The notes under the pieces are model-generated. The model was given only the letters and a program-made list of their open reading frames with translations, made no database searches and was not told the origin of the DNA. A stretch of DNA of 64,000 nucleotides from Noviherbaspirillum malthae (lineage in GTDB: Bacteria > Pseudomonadota > Gammaproteobacteria > Burkholderiales > Burkholderiaceae_D). The first letter of the stretch is position 1. Each line of letters begins with the position of its first letter. The position numbers and the translations under genes were made by a program. Below are positions 52,229-62,590 of the stretch, in pieces. The DNA lies in the NCBI RefSeq assembly GCF_015352985.1, contig NZ_JACYXF010000003.1:124001-188000 (forward strand), given 5' to 3'.

Positions 52229-54291
52229 GCGCCTGCTCCCTGCTGGGATGAATAAGGAGGCGCGGCGGGAAACATGTCGCGCCGGATGCCGACCAGCGCG
52301 GCGACCGCCTCGCGCTGCGCCGAAGCGCAGGCCGCACGCAAGGTCTCGTCCAGGCGCGACAGCAGGCCCGGTTCAGCCGCCGCGGGCTGCTCGGGACGCT
52401 GACGAAAATGCTCAGACAGGCCGTCGATCAGCGACTGCATCGCCAGCGCGCCGGTTTCCGTGCGGGTGTGCACGGCAAGCAGCTGGCTCAGGTTCAGGCC
52501 GATGCGCAGATCGCCGAGCGCATCGACAGCCGCGAGGTCGGCCGCATCATCGCGCGTGCCGGCCATTGCCAGGCGCGGCGTGAGCAGGCCGATGCGGTCC
52601 ACCATGCGGGCCGTGACCTCGGACACCGAAGGCTTGCGGCCTTCCTGTCCCATGGCCGCAAGCTCCTTCCATCCCGCATGCAGCAGGCGGCGCGCGGTCC
52701 AGCCGGCGCTGACGCTGCGCAGCAGCCTCGTGAAAATCACCGCGGCGCCGATGCCGATGATCTGGCCCAGCATGCTGTTGATGAAGGACACCATGTCGGC
52801 AGTGCCGGTATCGTGCATGCTGAGCGTGCCGGCCACGCCGAACAGGAAGGCCATGGCCTTGCCGGTGGTTGCCGGCCGTGCGATGAAGACGCCGAGCAGC
52901 AGGAACAGCGGCGCGGTGACCAGCACCAGCATTTCGAAGCTGTGAATCGCGGGCAGCACCGCCAGCAGATAGAACGCCGACACCGGGATGGAGTAGATGG
53001 TGAACTTGAGGAACAGCATGATGCCCGGCACCGGATCGTCCTGGGTGGCGAAGAAGCAGCAGAACACGGCCGCCATCATGGCCGCCGCCGAACCTGCCGG
53101 CCAGGCAGTGACAATCCAGAATGCGCAGCAGGATACGATGGCGATCACCGCGGCCGCCGACGACAGCAGCGCCAGTCCGTAGTCGCGGTGCAGGATGCGC
53201 GGCGACAACCGCGTGCGTCCGGTGTCGGCGCGCACGCCGGCATCGCGCAATCCGGTATCCACGGTGCGCCGCAGGCGCCGGCATTCCTGCCAGAGGCCGA
53301 CCAGCGAATTCAGACGTGAAAACAGATTGACCTGCACCACCGTGCTCCAGCTCGCATCCGCATGCACGGCGGGCGCGGCTTCCTCGATGCGGCGGCGCAG
53401 GCGTGCGGCGGTCTTCTCTTCTTCGGCGGCATCGCCGATGTCCTGCCTGATCCACTTCGCGATGTCTTCAAGCAACGCGCGCCACGCTCTCGTTTCGGAG
53501 CGGCCGGGCTCCGTTTCACTCAGCGCGCTCAGCGCATTCAGCACCCCAATGCGATCCTGGATGCCGGAGAGGAAAGGAATCATTTCGGCCAGCCTGTCCT
53601 GCAGCGCGCCTACCGCATCCGCGGTCCAGCGCAGGTGCGAGGTATCGAAGGGCAGATGGGTGGCCATCAGGCGCAGTTCGGTGATGTCGGCCGCAAGCTT
53701 GCGCCGGTCGAGCGTGCCTTGTGTGGAGGTGGCCGGCGCCAGAAGGTCGAGCGTCCACTGGCGCGCGTCGGCGAGCGCGTGATCGAGCCGCGCCAGCAGC
53801 ACCGGCCCCAGGCTCTGCGGAAACAGCAGGCTGTGAACCACGGTGCCGCAGGCGATGCCGAGCATGATTTCCTCCACCCGCGCCACCGCCACGTCGAACA
53901 CGGTGGCCGGCTCGCCGACCACCGGAAAGCCGATCAGCGCGGCGGTATAGCCGGCCAGCATGAAAACATATGAACGCGGCGTGCGGTCGAGCAGCGAAAT
54001 GTAGAGGCAGATGCCGACCCACACCGCGAGCGCCAGCGACAGCAGTTCCGGCGCATTGGCCATTCGCGGCACCAGCAGCACCGTCGCCGTCGAGCCGAGC
54101 AGCGTTCCGCCGAAGCGGTACAAGGCCTTGGAGCGCACCGCACCCGATAGCGGATTGGCCACCACGTAGGCGGTCAGCATGGCCCAGAACGGACGCGGCA
54201 GGCCGATGCTCATCGCGATATACAGCGCAAGCATCGCCGCAAAAAAGCTCTTGAACGAAAACAGCAGTTCCGGAACGGTGGGGGATTTCAT
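52225..54291 (-). CDS. FUSC family inner-membrane efflux protein (AaeB-like)
   Basis: A 688-residue pump of the FUSC/AaeB family, which exports aromatic carboxylic acids or drugs. It shows the family's two membrane blocks of about six helices each (residues about 10-165, starting FSFKSFFAAMLALYIAMSIGLPRPFWAMLTAYVV, and about 370-530, ASSAAAVIAIVSCCAFWIV onward) with cytoplasmic helical regions after each. It works with the HlyD adaptor and the NodT duct below it. First structural gene after marR, 37 bases from it; the next gene overlaps its stop. The substrate is unknown. Confidence 0.9.
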   Translation of the reverse strand: MKSPTVPELLFSFKSFFAAMLALYIAMSIGLPRPFWAMLTAYVVANPLSGAVRSKALYRFGGTLLGSTATVLLVPRMANAPELLSLALAVWVGICLYISLLDRTPRSYVFMLAGYTAALIGFPVVGEPATVFDVAVARVEEIMLGIACGTVVHSLLFPQSLGPVLLARLDHALADARQWTLDLLAPATSTQGTLDRRKLAADITELRLMATHLPFDTSHLRWTADAVGALQDRLAEMIPFLSGIQDRIGVLNALSALSETEPGRSETRAWRALLEDIAKWIRQDIGDAAEEEKTAARLRRRIEEAAPAVHADASWSTVVQVNLFSRLNSLVGLWQECRRLRRTVDTGLRDAGVRADTGRTRLSPRILHRDYGLALLSSAAAVIAIVSCCAFWIVTAWPAGSAAAMMAAVFCCFFATQDDPVPGIMLFLKFTIYSIPVSAFYLLAVLPAIHSFEMLVLVTAPLFLLLGVFIARPATTGKAMAFLFGVAGTLSMHDTGTADMVSFINSMLGQIIGIGAAVIFTRLLRSVSAGWTARRLLHAGWKELAAMGQEGRKPSVSEVTARMVDRIGLLTPRLAMAGTRDDAADLAAVDALGDLRIGLNLSQLLAVHTRTETGALAMQSLIDGLSEHFRQRPEQPAAAEPGLLSRLDETLRAACASAQREAVAALVGIRRDMFPAAPPYSSQQGAGA

Positions 54292-54328
54292 GTTGTTCTT
54301 ATTGGCGCAGCACGCGAGACTCGGTGGC

Positions 54329-54787
54329 TCAGCCCGCGTCAGCTTCCTTGTAGGCAGCGATCGAAGCGCTCAATCCGGACAGCACGCGCAGGCAGGCGTC
54401 GACATCCTCGCGCGGCACGCCCTGAAACAGCGCGCGCCGGAAAGGTATCAGCGCCTTTTCCATCTTCGCCGCGCGCTTGCGGCCTTCCGCGGTCAGGTGC
54501 AGCGTGCGGGCGCGGCGGTCGTTCGCGTCTTCGTTGCGCTCCACCAGGCCGGCATCGATCAGCTGGTCCACCACCCGCACCAGCGAGGACGGTTCCAGCC
54601 CGAGCGCCTCGGCAACCGCGCCGGGACGCACGCCGTCGCCGAGGCGGCCGATCATGATCACCGGCCAGGCGGTGGCCTGGGAAAGACCGAAGTCGGATGC
54701 CATGCGGTCGGCAGCGGACTTGTATTCACGCGCCACCTGATTGATCGCCATGGTCAGCGACATCAGCTGCAGATCCAGTTTTTCCAT
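54329..54787 (-). CDS. MarR family transcriptional regulator
   Basis: A 152-residue MarR-type repressor. The winged HTH shows DFGLSQATAWPVIMIGRLGDGVRPGAVAEALGLEPSSLVRVVDQLIDAGLVERNEDANDRRARTLHLT. MarR proteins release DNA on binding aromatic or phenolic compounds. It is the first gene of the FUSC efflux operon, whose pumps commonly export such compounds, and a nested palindromic operator sits just upstream. The ATG at 54787 is preferred over a GTG three codons earlier. Confidence 0.9.
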   Translation of the reverse strand: MEKLDLQLMSLTMAINQVAREYKSAADRMASDFGLSQATAWPVIMIGRLGDGVRPGAVAEALGLEPSSLVRVVDQLIDAGLVERNEDANDRRARTLHLTAEGRKRAAKMEKALIPFRRALFQGVPREDVDACLRVLSGLSASIAAYKEADAG

Positions 54788-54795
54788 TACATGCA

Positions 54796-54839
54796 CAAAT
54801 TAGTTTGCATGCGAAATATTAGCATACAAAACCAATTTG
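54796..54839. promoter_or_regulatory. Nested palindromic operator upstream of marR
   Basis: Inner arms TTTGCATGC (54804-54812) and GCATACAAA (54822-54830) and outer arms CAAATTAG (54796-54803) and CCAATTTG (54832-54839) are symmetric about 54817. Two of the 17 paired positions mismatch. A TAATAT -10-like box on the minus strand lies in the centre (54816-54821). A MarR dimer or two should bind here and repress the efflux operon. Confidence 0.75.
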
Positions 54840-54939
54840 CTCTCGCAGAGTCCTTGTCGCGCCGGCAGCAGTAATCACGATGCTTGCCGCCCTGGCAACT
54901 GCGGCGGCCTAGTGTGCCTGGTGTTATGCCTTGTCTGCC

Positions 54940-55773
54940 CTATTTCTTCTGCCCGCCGGCAGTACTGGAAATGTCCGCGTTGCCCTTGTTGCCGCTGTTG
55001 TTGTCGGTCTGCTGGCTGGCCGATCCCGGGGGCGCCTGCACGCTGGTCGATTGCCCGGCCGTCACCGACGACTGCACGGCCGCAGCCGCCGAAGCGGGAT
55101 CGTCGGCCATCTGCTGGGCCAGCTGCAGATGCTTGCCGACAATGGGCAGCACATTGTTCGCATAGGCTTTCAGTTCGGGCGCTTCTGCACGCGACGCCGC
55201 TTCCTTGAACAGCGCCTGCGACTGCTGATGCAGGGCAAGGCCGGCTTCGGCGTGGTACATCTGGTTGAACTGCTTGCCGGTGGCGAGCGCCAGCTTGTGC
55301 AGCAGCGACGCCTGCTCGGTCTCGACGCCGCCCGGCAGGATCACGTCGGCGCGGCGCGCCAGCAGGCGCAGTTCGTCGAGCGCCTTGCCGTGTTCCTCGA
55401 GCATCTTTTCCGCGTAGCCGCGCAAGGCCTTGTCGTCCGATATCGCGGTGGCGAGCGCCGCCGTCTTGATCTCGGCCAGATGCGCTTGGGCCATCTGCCG
55501 CATCAGCTTGCTGTCGGCTTTGCCGACCTGGAGCTTCTGCATTTGTCCGGTACCGGACATAGTGCCGTGCTGGTTGCCTTTCGGGTCGCCCAGCGCATTG
55601 GTGCGCCCGCCGCTAGACAGCGTGCCGCCTGCCGAAGGCGCGGTCTGCGCGCTGGACGTGCCCTTGTCTTGCGGCGTCTGCGCATGTGCATATGCTGCGA
55701 GTGCAAGGGGGAGCACCAGCGCGCAGGCGCGCAGCCGGAATGAAAGCGTGTGATGAAGGTAAAGACGTGTCAT
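54940..55773 (-). CDS. Secreted DUF4142 domain protein
   Basis: A 277-residue exported protein. The signal peptide (MTRLYLHHTLSFRLRACALVLPLALAAYAHA) has a long basic part. A Ser/Gly/Gln-rich linker follows, then the DUF4142 four-helix ferritin-like domain (MRQMAQAHLAEIKTAALA, DDKALRGYAEKMLEEHGKALDEL; Glu and His pattern like rubrerythrin-type bundles). The tail is again low-complexity. AGGAG six bases before the ATG at 55773 fixes the start. Family function is unknown, often tied to stress or envelope maintenance. It is a lone gene upstream of marR. Confidence 0.85.
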   Translation of the reverse strand: MTRLYLHHTLSFRLRACALVLPLALAAYAHAQTPQDKGTSSAQTAPSAGGTLSSGGRTNALGDPKGNQHGTMSGTGQMQKLQVGKADSKLMRQMAQAHLAEIKTAALATAISDDKALRGYAEKMLEEHGKALDELRLLARRADVILPGGVETEQASLLHKLALATGKQFNQMYHAEAGLALHQQSQALFKEAASRAEAPELKAYANNVLPIVGKHLQLAQQMADDPASAAAAVQSSVTAGQSTSVQAPPGSASQQTDNNSGNKGNADISSTAGGQKK

Positions 55774-55942
55774 GCCGTTCTCCTGCTCGAATCCACTCAA
55801 GCATTGACAGGCGCCGGAACTTTCAGTTGCCGATTAGGCCATATGAAAAACATGAACGGATAACGCGCCGGATCGGGCAGTCCTGCCTGACATGGATGCA
55901 CGGCATATCCACGCCGCCGATTCATCCCCCATGGAGCGCTGG

Positions 55943-57336
<1,394 letters not shown>

Positions 57337-57340
<4 letters not shown>

Positions 57341-58350
57341 GCGAAGTGTCGGATACCCTGCCGATCATCCTGGCGCTGCTGACCGGCTTTGCGGTGGCGA
57401 TGTATGTGGTGCTGGACGGTTTCGACCTCGGCATCGGCATTCTCTTTCCTTTTTTCAAGAAGGAAGAGGAGCGCGACCAGATCATGAATTCCGTCGCGCC
57501 TTTCTGGGACGGCAACGAAACCTGGCTGGTGCTCGGCGGCGTGAGCCTGTGGGCCGGCTTTCCGAAAGCCTTCGCGGTCATCCTGCCGGCGCTGTACATG
57601 CCGGTCATCATCCTGCTGCTGGCGCTGATCTTCCGCGGCGTCGCCTTCGAGTTCCGCTGGGTGGCCAAGCCGCATCATCGCCTGTGGGACCTTTCCTTCG
57701 CCGCCGGCTCCATCCTTGCATCCTTCGCGCAAGGCGTGATTCTCGGCGGCCTGCTGCAGGAAATCACCGTCAAGGATTACCAGTTCGCCGGCGGCCCGCT
57801 CGACTGGCTGACGCCGTTCAGCCTCATGTGCGGCTTCGCGGTGGTGGTCGGCTATGCGCTGCTGGGCGCGGCATGGCTGATGATGAAGGCGGTCGGCGAC
57901 GTGGAAGCGCGCGCTCGCCATCTCGGCACGCCGCTGCTGCTGGGCCTCTTGGCCTTCATCGGCATCGTCAGCGTTTGGACGCCGCTGCAGATCGGGCGCA
58001 TCGCCGAGCGATGGTTCAGCATGCCCAACATCCTGTTCATGATCCAGATTCCGGTGGCCACCGCGCTGACCGCCTGGCTGTGCTGGTACGGCATCCGCAG
58101 CAAGCGGCCCATCATGCCGTTCGCCTCGGCGGTCGGCCTGTTCCTGCTGGCCTATCTCGGGCTGGTGATTTCCAATGCGCCCTATCTCGTGCCGCCGTCG
58201 ATGACGATCTGGGAGAGCGCGTCGCATCCGGCATCGCAGATCTTCTACCTGATCGGAGCGTCGATCCTGCTGCCGATGATCCTGATCTATACGGTGCTGG
58301 TGTTCTGGCTGTTTCGCGGAAAGATCAGGCCGGGAGAGGGCTATCACTGA
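57337..58350 (+). CDS. cioB: Cytochrome bd-type oxidase subunit II (CioB-like)
   Basis: A 337-residue membrane subunit of the bd oxidase, with about eight helices. Family segments are VVLDGFDLGIGILFPFF, FWDGNETWLVLGGVSLWAGFPKAFA, RGVAFEFRW, and ILASFAQGVILGGLLQ. AAGGAGG at 57323-57329 and the ATGA overlap with cioA show coupled synthesis. It ends with a short charged tail. No CydX-like small ORF is seen directly after it. Confidence 0.92.
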
Positions 58351-58459
58351 TATGGGTGCATGTCATGGGCGCAGGCTTGTCATCGCTCAAACGATTCCAT
58401 GGCTGATTGTTTACGCTCAAGGCAAGTTTATGGATACCCTATGAAACCGGCATCATTTC

Positions 58460-59113
58460 ATGTCTGAAAGTTTTTTCCGGCGCTGGTCGCGCCGCAAGGC
58501 CGAGCAGGCGCAGGACGAGGACAGCGCGGCCAATGATCGGCTCCCTCTTTCCGAATCCTCCGCGGAGAATGCGCCTCAAGCCGGCACTGCGGCATCGGCT
58601 GCAGGCAAGCCCTCGCTGCCGTCGATGAAAGATGTCGCATCGCTTGCGCCCGACGCTGACTATTCGGCCTTTCTTGCCAGAGGCGTGGACAAGGCCGTGC
58701 ATCGTGCTGCAATGAAGAAGCTGTTTTCCGACCCGCACTTCAATGTAATGGATGGTCTCGATATATATATCGACGATTACACCAAGCCCTCTCCCTTGCC
58801 CCCCGGCATGCTGGCGGCTCTGCAGCATGCGAAGAGCACGCTGGACCCGAAGCCGCTCTACAAGACGCAGGAAGAGGAAGATGAGGAACGGCGGCTTGCA
58901 GGGCAAGACGGCGGCATCGAGAACGGCCATCCGAATGATGGAGAAGACCACGGCGACGGCGGCGAAGCGATCGAAGATGATGCGCCCGTGCAAGCCGATG
59001 CCGATACCGCTAACGAAACGCGTGCGCACCATGCAGACGAAGATCCGCTTCCTTCCGAACTGATACCGATGCAGGAAGCGCCTGTCACACCTAAGGAATC
59101 CCCTTCCCCATGA
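58460..59113 (+). CDS. DUF3306 domain protein, formate dehydrogenase cluster
   Basis: A 217-residue cytoplasmic protein. It starts SESFFRRWSRRKAEQ and contains LPSMKDVASLAPDADYSAFLARGVDKAVHRAAMKKLFSDPHFNVMDGLDIYIDDYTKPSPL, the DUF3306 core. A highly acidic, low-complexity tail follows. DUF3306 proteins are found only with formate dehydrogenase genes and are of unknown role. The usual companion DUF3305 gene is not visible upstream, where cioAB lies instead. Its stop overlaps the start of the next gene (ATGA, 59110-59113). Confidence 0.87.
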   Translation: MSESFFRRWSRRKAEQAQDEDSAANDRLPLSESSAENAPQAGTAASAAGKPSLPSMKDVASLAPDADYSAFLARGVDKAVHRAAMKKLFSDPHFNVMDGLDIYIDDYTKPSPLPPGMLAALQHAKSTLDPKPLYKTQEEEDEERRLAGQDGGIENGHPNDGEDHGDGGEAIEDDAPVQADADTANETRAHHADEDPLPSELIPMQEAPVTPKESPSP

Positions 59114-61224
59114 CCACCAAGTTCCATGTCTGCAACTGCAACCGCACCATGCCGCTCAATGCCGTGTCCGGCCAGCGCATCGGTGACGCGCTCGGCTGCG
59201 GGCCGCTGCCGGTTGCCAGCCAGCTTTGCGGCCGCGATGCCGGCGCCTATCTCGAATCGATCAAGGGCGTCGATGACGTCGTCGTCGCCTGCACCCAGGA
59301 ACGTGCGCTGTTCCGGGAGCTCGCCGACGAAGGCGGGTCGGTGGCGCCGCTGCGCTTCGTCAATATCCGCGAGACCGGAGGCTGGGGCGCACAGTCCTAT
59401 GCGGCGCTGCCCAAGATGGCGGCGCTGCTGGCCGATGCGGCACGTTCTCTGCCGCAGGCCCTGCCCACCGTCAGCTATGCGTCGCAGGGCCGGGTGCTGA
59501 TCGTCGGCGGCGCCCAGACTGCGCTCGGCTGGGCCGAGCAGTTGCAGGACACTCTCAGCGTGGCGGTGCTCATCACCGGCGGCACCGACGCGGAGCGCGT
59601 CACGGCATTGCCGACCGAGCGCGCCTATCCGGTATTCAGCGGCGGCGGCATCGAAGTGCAGGGATGGCTGGGCGCATTCCAGGTCACTTGGCGTCAAAGC
59701 AATCCCATCGACCTCGACCTGTGCGTACGCTGCAATGCCTGCGTGGACGCCTGCCCGGAGGGCGCAATCAGCCTGCTGTACCAGATCGATGAAGACAAAT
59801 GCCGTCGCCACGGCGATTGCGTGCAGGCATGCGGCCCCGTCGAGGCCATCAGCTTCACCCGCAATGATGATCTCAGGAGCGGCGACTACGACCTGATCTT
59901 CGACCTGTCGGATACGCCGCTGCTAAAAATGCATCAGCCTCCGCACGGCTATTTCGCGCCGGGCGGCGACCTGCGCGCGCAGATGGCGGCAGCAGGCCGC
60001 CTGGCCCAGATGACCGGCGAATTCGAGAAGCCGAAATATTTCCAGTACAGGGAGCGCCTGTGCGCGCACGGCCGCAACAAGATTACCGGCTGCAATGCCT
60101 GCATCGACATCTGCTCGGCGCAGGCAATCCGCGCCGACGGTGACCGCATCCGCGTCGAGGCGCACCTGTGCGCCGGCTGCGGCGCCTGCGCCACGGTCTG
60201 CCCTTCCGGCGCGCTGGCCTATGCCAATGCCGACGTGCCCTATAACGCCAGGCGGATCAAGACGCTGCTCGATACCTTTGCCAGCGCCGGCGGCGAGCAG
60301 GCCTGTCTGCTTTTCTACGGACAGGAACACGGCGGCGCGCTCATCACGCAGCTCGGCCGGCTGGCCAGGGCAGGAAAATCCGTGAAGGGCTTGCCGGCGC
60401 GCGTGATCCCGTTCGAACTGCATCATCCGGCGTCGGCCGGCATCGACTTGTGGCTGGCGGCGGTCTGTTACGGCGCAACGCAAGTCTCTGTGCTGGTCAC
60501 CGGGCGCGAGGCGCCGGAGTATGTTGCCGCGTTGGGAAAACAGATGGAGATTGCCCAGGCCATCCTGTCCGGCCTGGGCTACGGCGGCACGCATTTCACC
60601 CTGATCGAGGCCAGCGCGCCGCAGGAACTCGATGCGGCGCTGCAAGGCATGGCATCGGCCGAAGCGCCCGCCCGGGCGGCGGGCTTCCATCTCTTCGCGG
60701 AGAAGCGCAATTCGCTGGACTTCATATTCGATCACCTGTACAACCATGCGCCTTCAAGGATGGAAAGCATTGCGCTGCCGGCCGGCGCGCCCTTCGGCAC
60801 CTTGTCGATCAACAAGGATGCCTGCACGCTATGCATGGCCTGCACCGGCAGCTGTCCGTCATCGGCGCTGCTGACCACGGCCGATCGCCCGCAATTGCGT
60901 TTCATCGAAAAGAATTGCGTGCAATGCGGCTTGTGCGCGAAGAGCTGCCCGGAACACGCGATCGAACTGGTTCCGCGGCTGGTTCCGCCGGAGAAGGCAA
61001 AGGCGACGGCTGTTCTCAATGAAGCGGAACCCTTCCACTGCATACGCTGCGGCAAGGCGATCGGCACGCTCAAGGCCATCGAAAACCTGCTCGGGCGTCT
61101 TGCCGGGCATGCCGCGTTCGAAGGCAGGCTTGACCGCATCAAGATGTGCGGCGACTGCCGCGTGGTCGACATGATGACGTCGAAGAAGCCGGATGCGATC
61201 GTTGACCTTGCACGTCCGAGATAA
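59110..61224 (+). CDS. Multi-cluster 4Fe-4S ferredoxin protein of the fdh cluster
   Basis: A 704-residue cytoplasmic iron-sulfur protein. The N-terminus (KFHVCNCNRTM) has a CxC pair. Typical 4Fe-4S motifs follow: CVRCNACVDACP at about 204-215 with a partner Cys set at about 231-241, GCNACIDIC at about 328 and CAGCGACATVCP at about 354-365, then CTLCMACTGSCP at about 573 and CVQCGLCAKSCP at about 604. More cysteines (CIRCGKA, MCGDC) close the protein. It should carry several clusters and route electrons or help load the formate dehydrogenase. It overlaps DUF3306 by four bases. Precise partner unknown. Confidence 0.87.
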   Translation: MTTKFHVCNCNRTMPLNAVSGQRIGDALGCGPLPVASQLCGRDAGAYLESIKGVDDVVVACTQERALFRELADEGGSVAPLRFVNIRETGGWGAQSYAALPKMAALLADAARSLPQALPTVSYASQGRVLIVGGAQTALGWAEQLQDTLSVAVLITGGTDAERVTALPTERAYPVFSGGGIEVQGWLGAFQVTWRQSNPIDLDLCVRCNACVDACPEGAISLLYQIDEDKCRRHGDCVQACGPVEAISFTRNDDLRSGDYDLIFDLSDTPLLKMHQPPHGYFAPGGDLRAQMAAAGRLAQMTGEFEKPKYFQYRERLCAHGRNKITGCNACIDICSAQAIRADGDRIRVEAHLCAGCGACATVCPSGALAYANADVPYNARRIKTLLDTFASAGGEQACLLFYGQEHGGALITQLGRLARAGKSVKGLPARVIPFELHHPASAGIDLWLAAVCYGATQVSVLVTGREAPEYVAALGKQMEIAQAILSGLGYGGTHFTLIEASAPQELDAALQGMASAEAPARAAGFHLFAEKRNSLDFIFDHLYNHAPSRMESIALPAGAPFGTLSINKDACTLCMACTGSCPSSALLTTADRPQLRFIEKNCVQCGLCAKSCPEHAIELVPRLVPPEKAKATAVLNEAEPFHCIRCGKAIGTLKAIENLLGRLAGHAAFEGRLDRIKMCGDCRVVDMMTSKKPDAIVDLARPR

Positions 61225-61361
61225 CAGACAACAGGGCATAAGGGTCGCTTTGATATAGAACAAACCCACGTCGCCGTCATGTCGAAACCTGGCCTGGTGA
61301 TGGAACATCTGCCCGCGTGCCGTTTCAATGACTATATCGTCAATGAAAACGCACATTCAGC

Positions 61362-62057
61362 ATGCCCCCTTCGGACGCGGTGACCGGCGCCGCAAGCATT
61401 TCCCTTCCCCTGACGCAAGAAGACCAGGCTCGTGCCGACCTCTATGCATTGTGCGGCAGCCTGCTGCTGAAAGCGCCCGATGCCGCGCTGCTGGCCGCGC
61501 TCGCCGGCGCCGATTCGCTGCGCGCGCAGCAGGAAGGGCAGCCGCTCGACCAGGCATGGGAAAAGCTGGTGCTGGCCGCAGGACTGATCGATGCCGATGC
61601 AGTGAAGGAAGAGTTCGACGGATTGTTCATCAGCGTCGGCACGCCGCTGGTCAATCCCTACGCCTCGCACTACCTGGCCGGCTTCATGCATGAAAAGCCC
61701 CTGGCTGCACTGCGCGACGAACTGCGCGCGCTCGGCCTGGCGCGATCGCGCGGCGTCGGTGAACCGGAAGATCATCTCGGTGCGCTGTGTGAAGTCATGC
61801 GCGTACTCATCGCGGGAACGCCGGGGTCGTCGGGAATGCCGAGGCGCCCGCTGCAAACGCAAAAGGCCTTTTTCATCCGGCATATTTCGCCATGGCAGGC
61901 GCGCTGCCTGGACGACATCGGGCGGGCGGAATGCGCGAATTTCTACCGGCATGTCGCCGCATTCGCGGCGGCGTTTTTCGAGGTGGAGTTCCAGGCGTTC
62001 GAAATGGAAGACGATGAAGAGCAGGCCGATGCCGATGCATCGATCGAATTGCAGTAA
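61362..62057 (+). CDS. TorD/DmsD-like molybdoenzyme chaperone
   Basis: A 231-residue helical chaperone of the TorD family, which binds the Tat signal of a molybdoenzyme and holds it until the cofactor is in place. Visible are RADLYALCGSLLLKAPDAALLAALAGADSL near the start, EFDGLFISVGTPLVNPYASHYLAGFMHEKPLAALRDEL, and the EPEDHLGALCEVMRVLI motif (E-P-x-D-H). It lies 137 bases after the ferredoxin and before the Tat protein and the catalytic subunit. Its client is almost certainly the FdhA-like subunit. Confidence 0.88.
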   Translation: MPPSDAVTGAASISLPLTQEDQARADLYALCGSLLLKAPDAALLAALAGADSLRAQQEGQPLDQAWEKLVLAAGLIDADAVKEEFDGLFISVGTPLVNPYASHYLAGFMHEKPLAALRDELRALGLARSRGVGEPEDHLGALCEVMRVLIAGTPGSSGMPRRPLQTQKAFFIRHISPWQARCLDDIGRAECANFYRHVAAFAAAFFEVEFQAFEMEDDEEQADADASIELQ

Positions 62058-62080
62058 TGCAGTGAACAAGGAAAGAGAAC

Positions 62081-62293
62081 ATGAAGATGGCCAGTCATGA
62101 TGCGAAACGCCGCATCTTTCTCAGCGCGGCGGCATGCGCACCCGTGGTCGCGGTGGCGGCACTGATCACCCGCACGCAAAGCGCGCCGGAAGTGCTGCTG
62201 CCGGAGGTGTCAGCGGACAAGACGGCGGGCAGCGTCGGTTATCACGAGACGGAGCATATTCGGAAGTATTACCGGTCGGCGGCGTATTTTTAG
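62081..62293 (+). CDS. Small Tat-signal protein of formate dehydrogenase clusters
   Basis: A 70-residue protein with a twin-arginine signal (DAKRRIFLSAAACAPVVAVAALI) and a short C-terminal tail ending HETEHIRKYYRSAAYF. This layout recurs as the small 'formate dehydrogenase region TAT target' upstream of Mo-type fdh subunits and is presumed to be exported or membrane-bound with the enzyme; its function is not known. GGAAAGAGA precedes the ATG. It lies 23 bases after the TorD gene; a repeat then separates it from the catalytic subunit gene. Confidence 0.82.
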   Translation: MKMASHDAKRRIFLSAAACAPVVAVAALITRTQSAPEVLLPEVSADKTAGSVGYHETEHIRKYYRSAAYF

Positions 62294-62330
62294 TTCGAGA
62301 GACATAGTTCTCGATTCGAAATAGAAGAAA

Positions 62331-62523
62331 GGAACCCCTCTCCCGCAAGCGGGGCGAAGGCAGGGTTTCGCAAACCATCGGTTTGCGCTGCCGTAGCCGG
62401 TTCGGCTTGCAAGCCGAACCGTGGGGCGCGGAGCGGGGGCAGGGGTGAGGGCGATTGCCAAGATCTTAGGTACTCTTGCAATCCCCCTCATCCCCAACCC
62501 TTCTCCCGCCTGCGGGAGAAGGG
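62331..62523 (-). repeat. Multi-palindrome intergenic repeat, copy 2 (inverted)
   Basis: About 193 bp, in inverted orientation relative to 45619-45812. It keeps the 12-bp end arms (62498-62509, 62512-62523), the 22-bp palindrome and the CGCAAACC/GGTTTGCG pair. The middle stretch around 62450-62490 is different. It fills most of the gap between the small Tat gene and the formate dehydrogenase subunit. Confidence 0.8.
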
Positions 62524-62590
62524 AGCCAACCCCATATCGGTAAATAGTTAACAGCATTTTTATTTGCTTAAGCACCCCACGGAGCGCTTC

